A stretch of DNA of 26,641 bases from DATKPE01 sp035524335. Lineage in GTDB: Bacteria > Bacteroidota > Ignavibacteria > UBA10030 > SZUA-254. Position 1 is the first letter of the stretch. Each line of letters opens with the position of its first letter. A program made the position numbers and the translations under genes. The DNA lies in contig DATKPE010000007.1 of the NCBI GenBank assembly GCA_035524335.1, positions 1 to 26,641 on the forward strand, in the 5' to 3' direction. Below are positions 9,237 through 17,656 of the stretch, piece after piece. The notes below the pieces were generated by a model. The model ran no database searches. It was not told where the DNA came from and saw only the letters and a program-made list of their open reading frames with translations.

Positions 9237-10229
9237 ATGTTCATTGACCAGGCAACCATTGAAGTCAGGGCCGGCCACGGCGGCAACGGCATCGTCAGCT
9301 TCCGGAGGGAAAAATTCATCCCCAAAGGGGGTCCCGACGGAGGAAACGGAGGGAACGGGGGGAGCATCATTCTCCGCGCCGACCGACACCTCACCACACT
9401 GCTCGATTTCCGGTACCGTCGGAACTATCAAGCTCCGGCGGGCGAACACGGCTTCGGCGCCAGGCGGACGGGCAAATCGGGGGAAGATATCATCCTGAAG
9501 GTGCCCGTCGGGACGCTCGTGAAGGACGCGGGGTCCGGCGCCCCGATCGCCGATCTTGTCCGGGACGGACAGGAAGTCATGATCGCTCACGGCGGGCGCG
9601 GTGGCAAAGGGAATGCGATGTTTGCAACATCGACCAACCAGGCCCCGCGCAAGGCAACGCCCGGCGGCGAGGGGGAAGACAAAAAAATCGTACTCGAGCT
9701 CAGGCTCATCGCGGATGCGGGGCTTGTCGGCTTCCCGAACGCCGGCAAATCGACGCTTATTTCGCGGATCTCCGCCGCCAAGCCCAAAATCGCCGACTAC
9801 CCCTTCACCACTCTTGTTCCCAATCTCGGTATCGTCCGTTACGCCGAGTATCAGAGCTTTGTCGTCGCCGATCTCCCGGGGCTCGTGGAAGGCGCGCATC
9901 ATGGAAAAGGACTCGGTCTGAAATTCCTCCGTCACATCGAGCGGACGCGGGTTCTCGTCTTCCTGATCGACTGCACCACCCCAGACATGAAACGGGAATA
10001 CCGGACCCTCAGGAAGGAGCTGAGCCTCTATAACAGTGCGATGTTGAAGAAACCGCACATCATCGCCGTGACAAAAGCCGACCTGGCGGACGGGGCCGGG
10101 ATCCGCAGGGATGCCGCAAAAGCATTTCCGAAACGGGTGCCGGTCGCGGTGATCTCGTCGGTGACCGGGTCGGGAATCCAGGAGCTCCTCGACCTCCTGT
10201 GGAAAACAATCAACAGAAAAAAATCATAA
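9237..10229 (+). CDS. obg: GTPase Obg/CgtA
   Basis: This 330-aa protein has the Obg fold followed by a G domain. The N-terminal glycine-rich Obg domain (1-158) includes GHGGNGIVSFRREKFIPKGG and GGRGGKGNAMF. The GTPase motifs are all present: G1 GFPNAGKS 165-172, switch I TT 191-192, G3 DLPG 212-215, G4 TKAD 279-282 and a G5-like ISS 306-308. Obg binds the large ribosomal subunit and couples its late assembly to GTP and ppGpp levels. The C-terminal OCT domain of some longer homologues is absent, which is the common short form. The start has no strong Shine-Dalgarno. yebC follows after 9 nt. Confidence 0.97.
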   Translation: MFIDQATIEVRAGHGGNGIVSFRREKFIPKGGPDGGNGGNGGSIILRADRHLTTLLDFRYRRNYQAPAGEHGFGARRTGKSGEDIILKVPVGTLVKDAGSGAPIADLVRDGQEVMIAHGGRGGKGNAMFATSTNQAPRKATPGGEGEDKKIVLELRLIADAGLVGFPNAGKSTLISRISAAKPKIADYPFTTLVPNLGIVRYAEYQSFVVADLPGLVEGAHHGKGLGLKFLRHIERTRVLVFLIDCTTPDMKREYRTLRKELSLYNSAMLKKPHIIAVTKADLADGAGIRRDAAKAFPKRVPVAVISSVTGSGIQELLDLLWKTINRKKS

Positions 10230-10238
10230 CGGTGCATC

Positions 10239-10979
10239 ATGGGAAGAGCATTTGAATTCCGGAGAGCCCGGAAGGAACGCCGCTGGGGCAAGATGGCGGT
10301 GGCATTCACGAAGCTGAGCAAGGAAATAACGATCGCCGCCAAAAAGGGCGGCCCGATCCCCGAGACCAACCTCCGCCTCCGCATCGCCATCGAAGAGGCC
10401 AAAAGCGTCAACATGCCGAAGGATAAAATCGAAGGCGCGATCAAGAGGGCGGCCGCCAAGGATGCCGCCTCGATCGAAGAGGTGGTGTATGAGGGATACG
10501 GACCGTATGGGATCGCCATCATCATCGAATGTGCGACGGACAATCCGACCCGGACGGTGGGAAACATCAGGAGCTATTTCACCCATGCCGGCGGCTCGCT
10601 CGGAACCGTCGGTTCGGTCGACTTCCTCTTCGAACGGAAAGGGGTGTTCAGATTTCCGCTCGGCGCACAGCCGCCCGACGAGCTGGAGCTCTCCCTCATC
10701 GATGAGGGATTGGAGGAGTTCGAAACGGCGGAGGGACAGGTCTACATTTATACCGGATTCAACGACTTTCAGCGGATGCAGAAGGCGCTGGAGGAGAGGA
10801 ACCTGGGACCGGTTTCCGGGGAGATCATGCGCATTCCGGTCACAACTCTCCCTCTGCCGGAAGACAAGGCGAAGGAAATCAACGCCCTGATCGAGAAGAT
10901 CGAGGACGACGAGGATGTCCAGGCCGTCTACCATACGATGAAAGAGGGAAAAGAAGGGGAAGAGGGAACCGGCGGATGA
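10239..10979 (+). CDS. yebC: YebC/PmpR-family regulatory protein
   Basis: This 246-aa protein is typical in length for the YebC family. The N-terminus MGRAFEFRRARKERRWGKMA, the helix-rich FTKLSKEITIAAKKGGPIPE and the segment PKDKIEGAIKRA are family hallmarks. The centre EVVYEGYGPYGIAIIIECAT and DNPTRTVGNIR also match. Members act as DNA-binding regulators, and some relieve ribosome stalling at proline stretches; the role here cannot be told from sequence. It is the last gene of the run 4457-10979 and is followed by a 144-nt gap. Confidence 0.96.
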   Translation: MGRAFEFRRARKERRWGKMAVAFTKLSKEITIAAKKGGPIPETNLRLRIAIEEAKSVNMPKDKIEGAIKRAAAKDAASIEEVVYEGYGPYGIAIIIECATDNPTRTVGNIRSYFTHAGGSLGTVGSVDFLFERKGVFRFPLGAQPPDELELSLIDEGLEEFETAEGQVYIYTGFNDFQRMQKALEERNLGPVSGEIMRIPVTTLPLPEDKAKEINALIEKIEDDEDVQAVYHTMKEGKEGEEGTGG

Positions 10980-11048
10980 AGTCCGGGCCGGATGCGGAAT
11001 CCGGACGGGCGGGAAAGGCCGAAGCCGGGTGCGGAGCACCGGAATTCC
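10980..11048. other. structured, GC-rich intergenic segment after yebC
   Basis: The gap contains mutually exclusive pairings: GTCCGG (10981-10986) with CCGGAC (11001-11006), or CCGGAT (10988-10993) with ATCCGG (10999-11004). A second weaker hairpin is built on GTGC/GCAC near 11031-11041. No T-tract follows, so this is not a standard intrinsic terminator. It may slow or separate transcription between yebC and the dehydrogenase. Confidence 0.4.
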
Positions 11049-11077
11049 TTGGATTCCAGAGGTATTTTGCCTACATT
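11049..11077 (+). promoter_or_regulatory. candidate promoter for the leucine dehydrogenase gene
   Basis: TTGGAT (11049-11054), a 17-nt spacer and TACATT (11072-11077) resemble a sigma-70 promoter. The predicted start near 11084 leaves a 40-nt leader before the ATG at 11124, which supports that start over an in-frame ATG at 10992. Confidence 0.5.
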
Positions 11078-11123
11078 ACCCCAATTATTCCATAGCCATC
11101 AGGCACAAATCCGTTCTTCATCG

Positions 11124-12200
11124 ATGAACATCCTGACCGAACTCGAGAAATACGATCACGAACAGGTGGTGTTCTGTTCCGACAGACACGCACAGCTGAA
11201 AGCGATCATCGCAATTCACAACACCACGCTCGGACCCGCACTGGGGGGGACGAGAATGTGGGTCTATCCGACCGACCGGGAGGCGATCACCGACGCGCTC
11301 CGGCTTTCGCGCGGCATGACGTACAAGGCCGCGGTGGCGGGGCTGAATCTCGGCGGGGGCAAGGCGGTGATCATCGGTGATCCAAACAAGGACAAGAGCG
11401 AAGCGCTCTTCCGGACCTACGGACGGTTCGTTGAAGGGCTCGGCGGAAGGTACATTACCGCCGAGGATGTCGGGACGAGTGTGCAGGATATGGAATGGGT
11501 GCGGATCGAGACCGGATTCGTCACAGGCCTCGACCGCGCGCTCGGCGGCGGCGGCGATCCCTCGCCGGTGACCGCCTTCGGGGTATACCACGGCATGAAA
11601 GCATGCCTGAAGGAGAAAACGGGCAGTGATTCCGTCAAGGGCCGGACCATTGCCGTTCAGGGAGCCGGGCATGTCGCCTCCCATCTCTGTGAGCATCTCG
11701 CCCGTGAAGGCGCGAAGCTCTTCATCACCGACATCTACCCCGACAAGGCGAAAGCCCTGGCCGCAAAAACAAAGGGTAAGTATGTCGTGCCCGACAAAAT
11801 ATATGACTGCGACGCCGACGTCTTCTGCCCCTGTGCCCTCGGCGCGGTCCTGAATGACACAACGATCCCGCGACTCCGGGCGAAGATCGTCGCCGGCGGA
11901 GCCAACAATCAGCTCGCCGAGGAGGAAAAACACGGGCGCATGCTCATCAAGCGGGACATCCTGTATGCCCCTGATTACGCGATCAACGCCGGCGGCCTCA
12001 TCAGCGTGGCGAACGAGCTCGGGCATTATCCGCACGAGCGGGCATTGAAGCAGGCGGAAGGAATCTACGACACCATTCTCCGCATCATCGCAACGGCAAA
12101 AAAAGAGAAAATTCCGACGCATGAGGCGTCCAACCGCCTCGCGGAACAGCGTATTGCCAGCGTCCGGCACATCAAAAACCTGTACGCGGCACCACACTGA
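11124..12200 (+). CDS. leucine (Leu/Val/Phe-type) dehydrogenase
   Basis: The protein is 358 aa when started at ATG 11124, the usual family length. The enzyme performs NAD-dependent oxidative deamination of a branched-chain or aromatic amino acid to its 2-oxoacid. Key residues are in place: LGPALGGTRMW 36-46, Lys68 and Lys80 in TYKAAVAGLNLGGGK, and Asp115 in AEDVGTS. These match the substrate-binding and catalytic positions known in leucine dehydrogenases. The C-terminal half has a Rossmann glycine motif (VQGAGHVASHL, about 178-188) and ANNQLAEE. Leucine is the most likely substrate because the length and spacing fit, but valine or phenylalanine cannot be excluded. nusB follows after 56 nt. 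Confidence 0.92.
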   Translation: MNILTELEKYDHEQVVFCSDRHAQLKAIIAIHNTTLGPALGGTRMWVYPTDREAITDALRLSRGMTYKAAVAGLNLGGGKAVIIGDPNKDKSEALFRTYGRFVEGLGGRYITAEDVGTSVQDMEWVRIETGFVTGLDRALGGGGDPSPVTAFGVYHGMKACLKEKTGSDSVKGRTIAVQGAGHVASHLCEHLAREGAKLFITDIYPDKAKALAAKTKGKYVVPDKIYDCDADVFCPCALGAVLNDTTIPRLRAKIVAGGANNQLAEEEKHGRMLIKRDILYAPDYAINAGGLISVANELGHYPHERALKQAEGIYDTILRIIATAKKEKIPTHEASNRLAEQRIASVRHIKNLYAAPH

Positions 12201-12206
12201 CCGGTT

Positions 12207-12224
12207 CTCCGGCCCCCGCCGGAG
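12207..12224. other. short GC-rich hairpin between the dehydrogenase gene and nusB
   Basis: CTCCGG (12207-12212) and CCGGAG (12219-12224) form a 6-bp stem with a six-base loop just after the dehydrogenase stop codon. No T-run follows, so it could stabilise the 3' end or tune read-through rather than terminate. Confidence 0.35.
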
Positions 12225-12256
12225 CCGACACTGACACAACCTCCGAGAACGCGCGT

Positions 12257-12769
12257 ATGACAACGGTAACCTTTAAACGACGACTTGTGCGGGAGAAAGT
12301 TCTCCAGGCGCTGTACGCCTACTACATCTCGCGTGAACCGATCACCAATGTAATGGAATTCGCACTCTCCGAACTCCGCGGCAACAAGGAAAGCTTCGAA
12401 TTCGCAAAACGGATCATCCACGAGGTCATCCAGCATCAGGATGAGATCGAGGAATTCATCCGGCTCAAAGTCTCGCACTGGGAATACGACCGGATCGCCG
12501 TGGTCGACAAGACTCTCCTCCAGATGGGAATCTGCGAGCTCCTCTACTTTCCCGACATTCCCCCGAAGGTCACCATCAACGAGCTGATCGAAGTCGCAAA
12601 AGTCTTCAGCACGGAAAACAGCGGCCGGTTCATCAACGGCGTCCTCGATGCCATCCTCGAAGACCTCCGGAAGAAGAAGACGCTCAAAAAATCGGGACGC
12701 GGCCTGCTGAACGAATCCCCCACAACGGAAACCCCCGCGGTCAGGCCCAAAAGCCCCAGAAAGTCGTGA
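12257..12769 (+). CDS. nusB: transcription antitermination/ribosome biogenesis factor NusB
   Basis: This 170-aa protein has the NusB all-helical fold. The N-terminal KRRLVREKVLQALYAYYIS matches the RNA-binding arm, and SHWEYDRIAVVDKTLLQMGICELLYF and VTINELIEVAKVFSTENSGRFINGVLDAI (in part) are the family core. NusB binds boxA RNA with NusE/S10 and prevents premature termination in rRNA operons. About 20 basic residues at the C-terminus form a tail. Its TGA overlaps the GTG of the following permease gene, which suggests translational coupling. Confidence 0.95.
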   Translation: MTTVTFKRRLVREKVLQALYAYYISREPITNVMEFALSELRGNKESFEFAKRIIHEVIQHQDEIEEFIRLKVSHWEYDRIAVVDKTLLQMGICELLYFPDIPPKVTINELIEVAKVFSTENSGRFINGVLDAILEDLRKKKTLKKSGRGLLNESPTTETPAVRPKSPRKS

Positions 12770-14025
12770 GACAGCTTCCACAGCGGGCGCGGATTCTCGC
12801 CTGGACCTTTTTCGATTTCGCGAACACGGCTTTTTCCGTCATCATCGTCACCGTCATCTATTCCCGGTACTTCACCACCCATGTGGCCCACGGCCAGCGC
12901 ACCCTCTGGGGTCTCGCCGTCAGCCTTTCCATGATCTGCGCCGCCGCCCTTTCACCCCCCCTCGGGGCCGCGGCCGACTTTTCCGGCAATAAAAAAAGAT
13001 TTCTCCTCTTCTTCACGGCCGTCTCCATCGTCTGCACCGGACTCCTCTACTTCGTGCAGGAAGGGATGGTCCTCCTCGGCACCCTCCTGTTCGTCGTCGC
13101 GAACATCGGCTTCGAGGGGGGACTCGTGTTCTACGACGCCTTTCTTCCCGGACTGACCTCGCCGCGTTCGTACGGCCGGGTCTCCGGCTACGGATTCGCA
13201 ATGGGATACCTCGGGGCCCTCACCGTGCTTCTGATCATCAACGTCTTTCTCCCGGATCCGGCGGCACAGAACTATCTCTGGTATGTGAGAAGCTCGTTCG
13301 TCATCGCCGCGCTCTTCTTCCTCGTCTTCTCCCTCCCGGTATTCCTCCTCGTCCCGGAACCGGCGGGAGGATCGTTCCGCCCGCCCTCGTATTTCCGGGA
13401 AGGGATCCGCCGGGCAAGCGGAACGTTCCGATCGCTCTTCATCCAGCGGGAATATCCCCATATCGCCCGGTTCCTCATCGCCTTCTTCATCTACAACGAC
13501 GGCATACTCACCGTGATCGCCTTTGCCGCGATCTTCGCGGACAGCATCCTTCACATGGACGACCGCGCGATCATCATCTTTTTCGCGATCGTGCAGTCGA
13601 GCGCCATCATCGGATCGATCGTCTTCGGAATCCTGACCGACCGGTGGGGCCCGAAGAGAACGATATCGGTGACCCTCGTCCTCTGGATCAGCATCACCAT
13701 CGGAGCCTACTTTGTGAATTCCGTCGCGTTCTTCTACGCCGTCGCGTTCACCGCCGGGGCCGCCATCGGCTCCTCACAGTCGGCAAGCAGGAGCATGATG
13801 GCGCTCCTGACGCCGAAAGCGCGCGAAGCAGAATTTTTCGGGTTCTACGACGGACTCTGCGGGAAGGCGTCGGCGGTGGTCGGGCCTCTCATCTACGGGT
13901 TCATCGCCGATCTCACCAACGAACGGATCGCCGCCCTCAGCATCGGCCTCTTTTTCGCCGCAGGGCTTGCCATTCTCCAGACCGTCCCCGCACAGCGGGC
14001 CCCCGAACCGGTCCGGACTCTGTGA
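12766..14025 (+). CDS. UMF1/Atg22-like MFS permease
   Basis: This 419-aa integral membrane protein has about 12 hydrophobic segments. The N-terminus ARILAWTFFDFANTAFSVII matches the UMF1 signature (W-x-x-YDWANSAF-like), a branch of the major facilitator superfamily named after the yeast vacuolar effluxer Atg22. A motif-A-like loop, GILTDRWGPKRT, sits in the middle. Substrates of bacterial members are poorly known; amino acid export is suggested by the yeast relative, which would fit the dehydrogenase two genes upstream, but this is inference. The start is GTG at 12766, overlapping the nusB stop (GTGA). Confidence 0.88.
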   Translation: MRQLPQRARILAWTFFDFANTAFSVIIVTVIYSRYFTTHVAHGQRTLWGLAVSLSMICAAALSPPLGAAADFSGNKKRFLLFFTAVSIVCTGLLYFVQEGMVLLGTLLFVVANIGFEGGLVFYDAFLPGLTSPRSYGRVSGYGFAMGYLGALTVLLIINVFLPDPAAQNYLWYVRSSFVIAALFFLVFSLPVFLLVPEPAGGSFRPPSYFREGIRRASGTFRSLFIQREYPHIARFLIAFFIYNDGILTVIAFAAIFADSILHMDDRAIIIFFAIVQSSAIIGSIVFGILTDRWGPKRTISVTLVLWISITIGAYFVNSVAFFYAVAFTAGAAIGSSQSASRSMMALLTPKAREAEFFGFYDGLCGKASAVVGPLIYGFIADLTNERIAALSIGLFFAAGLAILQTVPAQRAPEPVRTL

Positions 14026-14049
14026 AATATTGCCCGCATTTTGTATATT
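14022..14049 (+). promoter_or_regulatory. weak candidate promoter for the DsbD-like/lpxH/PBP group
   Basis: TATATT at 14044-14049 is a good -10-like hexamer with GTGAAA 16 nt upstream (14022-14027). A start near 14056 would leave only about 7 nt before the ATG and exclude the AAGGA at 14051-14055 from the message, so these two signals conflict. The composition here is locally AT-rich. Confidence 0.3.
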
Positions 14050-14062
14050 AAAGGATCAGACT

Positions 14063-14497
14063 ATGCGCATACCAACGCTCCTGCTGTTGACGGCCGCACT
14101 GTTCACCGGCAGACTTATCGCCGGCGGTCCGGAGGATAAAGGATCCAACGCATCAGTGCAGTTTACCGTCTCCGCCGCCCGTACCGGCCATACGCTCCTC
14201 TTCACCCTTCGTCCGAAAAAGGGAATTCACATCAATCTGGAACCGGGGATGATGATCACCGCAGATTCAGCCGGCGGTGTTTTCCTTGCCGGCCAGCCCC
14301 AGATCCCTACCGACACGAGCACCCACTATCTGGACCAGTCGGCTCCGATCAGACAGCAGTTCAGACTGTCGAAGCCTGCCGCCGGTGATTCCGTGACCGT
14401 GACCGGTTCCATGACCTATTATTACTGTTCCGACACGGAAGGATGGTGCAGTCGGTTCAAACAGCCGTTCAGCCTGAAAGTCCGGTCCGCCCCCTGA
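14063..14497 (+). CDS. stand-alone DsbD-alpha-like periplasmic protein
   Basis: This 144-aa protein has a signal peptide (MRIPTLLLLTAALFTGRLIA) and a single immunoglobulin-like domain. The region KKGIHINLEPGMMI and the C-terminal TYYYCSDTEGWC resemble the N-terminal domain of the thiol:disulfide reductase DsbD, whose redox pair sits in a similar GCADAGFC-like hairpin. Here the cysteines are C122 and C129 (C-x6-C) instead of C-x5-C. The membrane and thioredoxin domains of DsbD are absent. It may receive reducing power from a separate CcdA-like protein or be a non-redox relative. An AAGGA lies 7 nt before the ATG. lpxH starts 5 nt after the stop. An in-frame ATG at 13967 was rejected because it overlaps the permease and precedes the signal peptide. 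Confidence 0.75.
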   Translation: MRIPTLLLLTAALFTGRLIAGGPEDKGSNASVQFTVSAARTGHTLLFTLRPKKGIHINLEPGMMITADSAGGVFLAGQPQIPTDTSTHYLDQSAPIRQQFRLSKPAAGDSVTVTGSMTYYYCSDTEGWCSRFKQPFSLKVRSAP

Positions 14498-14502
14498 GGT
14501 TC

Positions 14503-15228
14503 ATGCCGCGAGCATTTTTCATATCCGACGCCCACCTCGGGCTCGGCGACAGAGAGACGGAGGCGGCCAAGGAACGGCGGCTTGTCTCCTTCATCGGACA
14601 CTGCCGCGGCAGGGCCGATTTTCTCTTCATCCTCGGCGACCTGTTCGACGCCTGGTTCGAATACCGGACGGTGATCCCGAAAGGCTACCATCGTCTCTTC
14701 ACCGCGCTGGAGGACCTGCGGGAATCCGGAACGGTCATTCATTACCTGGCCGGCAATCACGATTTCTGGATGCGCGACTTCTTTTCCGCCGACCTCGGCA
14801 TCATCCTCCACCGGGATCCCCTCGCGATCAGCATCGGGACGACGTCATTCTATCTCCATCATGGAGACGGACTCGCAACCCGCGACCTCGGGTATGCAAT
14901 TCTCAAACCGATCCTGCGGAACAGGCTGAGCGTCTGGCTCTACACCTGGCTCCACCCCGACATCGGCATAGCGCTGGCCCGGTCGTCTTCCCGGAAAAGC
15001 CGCGGCTACACGTCGACGAAGGAGTACGGTGAAACCGACGGCATGCGCGATTTCGCCCGGCGGCAGATCGAAGCCGGCGCGGACGTCGTTATCATGGGAC
15101 ACCGGCACGTCCCCGTCCGGGAAGAGATCGGCGGCGGCGTCTATGTCAATCTGGGAGACTGGATCGAACATAACAGTTACGCTGAATTTGACGGCACGAC
15201 GATTTCCCTGAACACATGGCCATCCTGA
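14503..15228 (+). CDS. lpxH: UDP-2,3-diacylglucosamine diphosphatase (LpxH family)
   Basis: This 241-aa calcineurin-like phosphoesterase has the expected metal ligands: SDAHLG (Asp9, His11), GDLFDAWFEY (Asp46), GNHDFW (Asn85, His86), LHHGDG (119-123 region) and GHRHVP (His200, His202). The DxWFE-type stretch and length fit LpxH, which splits UDP-2,3-diacylglucosamine into lipid X and UMP in lipid A synthesis at the inner membrane. LpxH-like proteins of unproven function exist in this group, so the precise substrate is likely but not certain. A TGAGGT ribosome-binding site lies just before the ATG at 14503 and overlaps the stop of the previous gene. The in-frame ATG at 14443 would overlap that gene by 55 nt and is less likely. 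Confidence 0.88.
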   Translation: MPRAFFISDAHLGLGDRETEAAKERRLVSFIGHCRGRADFLFILGDLFDAWFEYRTVIPKGYHRLFTALEDLRESGTVIHYLAGNHDFWMRDFFSADLGIILHRDPLAISIGTTSFYLHHGDGLATRDLGYAILKPILRNRLSVWLYTWLHPDIGIALARSSSRKSRGYTSTKEYGETDGMRDFARRQIEAGADVVIMGHRHVPVREEIGGGVYVNLGDWIEHNSYAEFDGTTISLNTWPS

Positions 15229-15236
15229 ATTCCGAC

Positions 15237-17459
15237 ATGGTGAAAAACTTCTTTCGTTCGACGCGCGGGCGGCTGATCGTTCTCGCTTCCGGTCTGACGA
15301 TCCTGGCGGTACTCTACGGAATATATCTGATTTCGGGCCTCCCATCGCTCGAACAGCTGGAAAACCCCAAACCGGAACTCGCAACGAAGGTCTATTCCTC
15401 GGACGGCGAGATTCTGGACCGATTCTACATCAAGAACCGTACCCGCGTCACCATCAACGACCTCCCGAAAGGGCTGGTCAACGCGCTCATCGCCACAGAG
15501 GACAAGAACTTCTACGATCACTGGGGGGTCGACCTCCCCCGCTTCATCCGCGCCATGATCAAGAACATGTTCCTCCTCCATCTCCGGGAGGGGGCGAGCA
15601 CCATCACCCAACAGCTCGCGCGGAACCTCTATGATCTGAAGCATGCGAACGAATCGACCTTCGGCAAGATGACGCGCAAGATCCGGGAGTTCATCACTGC
15701 CGTGCAGATCGAGCGGAGCTACACGAAGCAGGAAATCCTGGAGATGTACCTCAGCGTCGCCTTTTTCGGCCGCAGTGCGTATGGGATCGCTTCCGCCTCC
15801 CAGATCTACTTCGGGAAAAATGCGAACGAGCTGAGCCTGTCGGAAAGCGCGCTCCTCATCGGCCTGCTGAAGGGACCGGGCGCTTTCGACCCCTACCGCC
15901 ACCTGGAGCGGTCGGTCAACCGCCGCAACACGGTGATCGATCAGATGGTGAAGTACGATTATATCACCCGGACGGCGGGCGACAGCGCGAAGGGAGAAGT
16001 GCTCGAATTCCAGTCACAGGAGGAATCGGCCACCGGGATCGCGCCCCACTTCGTCGAATACATCCGCCAGCAGCTTCTGCAGAAAGCCGAGCAGTACGGT
16101 TTCGATATTTACCGCGACGGGCTTTCCGTCTACACGACGCTCGACAGCCGGATGCAGAGGTATGCCAACCGCGCCGTGGAGGAGCATATTGCGGAGATCC
16201 AGCCGCGGTTCGAGCATCAGTGGAACTGGAAATTTCACCAGAAGGAGCTGAGGCAGGCCCTCTCGGCGGCGATCCGGAACACGGATGAGTTCCGCGACGC
16301 CTCAACCCCGCGGCAGAGGGACAGTGTTATGCGGGCATTCTACCGGAACACGGCGTTCGTCGATTCCGTCAAAAAATCGGTTCTGAGGATCGAAATCGGG
16401 TTCGTGGCGCTCGATCACCACAACGGCAACATCGTGGCGATGGTGGGAGGATCGAATTTCAGGAACTTCAAGTACGGATTGAATCACGTCACCCAGATAC
16501 GCCGTCAGCCCGGGTCGGCCTTCAAGCCGTTCGTCTATACGGTGGCGGTCGACAACGGGTATCCCCCCTGTTTTGAGATCCTCAATCAGCCGGTCACGCT
16601 CGTGATGGCGAACGGAAAGCGCTGGGCGCCGGAAAACTTCGAGCACGAATTCGGCGGCAAGTGCACCCTCCGGGAGGCGATCAAGCATTCCTACAATCTC
16701 GTTGCGATCCGGACGATCATGGAGATCGCGCCGATCAAGCAGGTGATCGAGTACGCGCACCGGATGGGGATCTCCTCGGATCTTCCCCCCTATGAGTCGC
16801 TGGCGATCGGCACCGGTGAAGTTCAGCCGCTGGAAATCACGGCATCCTACGGAATCTTCCCGAACGAAGGGGTGTACGTCGAACCGATTTCGATCCTGCG
16901 CATCGAGGATAAAAACGGCACGGTCATCGAGGAGAATCAGCCGACCCAGCGGGAGGTGCTGAGTCCCGAGACGGCCTATCTGATGACGAACATGATGGAG
17001 GGGACGGTGGAGACGGGGGGCACGGGCATCAGAGTCCGGAATTATTTCCTCGGACGCTGTGCGGGGAAGACCGGCACAACGCAGGAGTACGGCGACGCAT
17101 GGTTCATCGGATTCACCCCCCAGCTCACGGCCGGGACGTGGGTCGGATTTGACGACAAGGCGATTCATTTCACCACCGAAGACGGTCAGGGCGGACGAGC
17201 GGCGGCCCCGGTCTGGGCCCGCTTCATGAAGTATATCTACGATGACCAGTCGATCGGGCTTTCACCGGGGACGTTCGTCCAGCCGCCCGGGATCGAAACC
17301 GACACTATCTGCGACGAGACGAAGAAGCTGGCGACGCGGTACTGCCCGGTGCAGGTGACAGAGATATTCAACAAGAAGTACGTACCCGGGAGGTGCGACA
17401 AGCATACAACGTGGCAAATGAAGGAGGGGACGGAGAAGAAGAACACCATCCACTTCTGA
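15237..17459 (+). CDS. mrcA: class A penicillin-binding protein (PBP1A type)
   Basis: The protein is 740 aa from ATG 15237 (747 aa from ATG 15216, which would overlap lpxH by 13 nt). A single membrane anchor lies at about 12-34. The glycosyltransferase-51 domain carries Glu88 in ATEDKNFYDHWGVD, GASTITQQLARNLY (119-132) and IERSYTKQEILEMYL. The transpeptidase domain has all three active-site motifs: SAFK (Ser427, Lys430), SYN (485-487) and KTGT (611-614). It polymerises lipid II and cross-links peptidoglycan in the periplasm. Only 8 nt separate it from lpxH, grouping wall and lipid A synthesis. Its stop faces a convergent small gene 17 nt away. Confidence 0.96.
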   Translation: MVKNFFRSTRGRLIVLASGLTILAVLYGIYLISGLPSLEQLENPKPELATKVYSSDGEILDRFYIKNRTRVTINDLPKGLVNALIATEDKNFYDHWGVDLPRFIRAMIKNMFLLHLREGASTITQQLARNLYDLKHANESTFGKMTRKIREFITAVQIERSYTKQEILEMYLSVAFFGRSAYGIASASQIYFGKNANELSLSESALLIGLLKGPGAFDPYRHLERSVNRRNTVIDQMVKYDYITRTAGDSAKGEVLEFQSQEESATGIAPHFVEYIRQQLLQKAEQYGFDIYRDGLSVYTTLDSRMQRYANRAVEEHIAEIQPRFEHQWNWKFHQKELRQALSAAIRNTDEFRDASTPRQRDSVMRAFYRNTAFVDSVKKSVLRIEIGFVALDHHNGNIVAMVGGSNFRNFKYGLNHVTQIRRQPGSAFKPFVYTVAVDNGYPPCFEILNQPVTLVMANGKRWAPENFEHEFGGKCTLREAIKHSYNLVAIRTIMEIAPIKQVIEYAHRMGISSDLPPYESLAIGTGEVQPLEITASYGIFPNEGVYVEPISILRIEDKNGTVIEENQPTQREVLSPETAYLMTNMMEGTVETGGTGIRVRNYFLGRCAGKTGTTQEYGDAWFIGFTPQLTAGTWVGFDDKAIHFTTEDGQGGRAAAPVWARFMKYIYDDQSIGLSPGTFVQPPGIETDTICDETKKLATRYCPVQVTEIFNKKYVPGRCDKHTTWQMKEGTEKKNTIHF

Positions 17460-17476
17460 GGCACAGCCGCGGCGGA

Positions 17477-17656
17477 TCAGTCGCGGAGATCCTGCGTGTA
17501 AATATCGGCTTCGTCCTGGAAGTCGCGGTGATCTGCCGGTTCCTGTTCGGCCCGGCGTTTCATGAAGACCGCGATCGGCACGGCGACCAGGGCCACGATG
17601 CCGACCCACTTGAAGAACTTCAGCACTGTTTTATCTGCATCCATACCCGAACTCAT
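17477..17656 (-). CDS. small single-span membrane protein, unknown function
   Basis: This 59-aa protein has one hydrophobic segment (FFKWVGIVALVAVPIAVFM) followed by a basic KRR and a polar, acidic tail ending YTQDLRD. Start at 17656 (MSSGMD) is favoured by a GAGG just upstream; MDADK at 17644 and a 84-aa version from 17731 are alternatives. The topology is probably N-out, tail in the cytoplasm. It lies about 104 nt downstream of the response-regulator gene on the same strand, so may share its transcript. A real gene is likely but not proven, because it is short and has no recognised family. Confidence 0.55.
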   Translation of the reverse strand: MSSGMDADKTVLKFFKWVGIVALVAVPIAVFMKRRAEQEPADHRDFQDEADIYTQDLRD

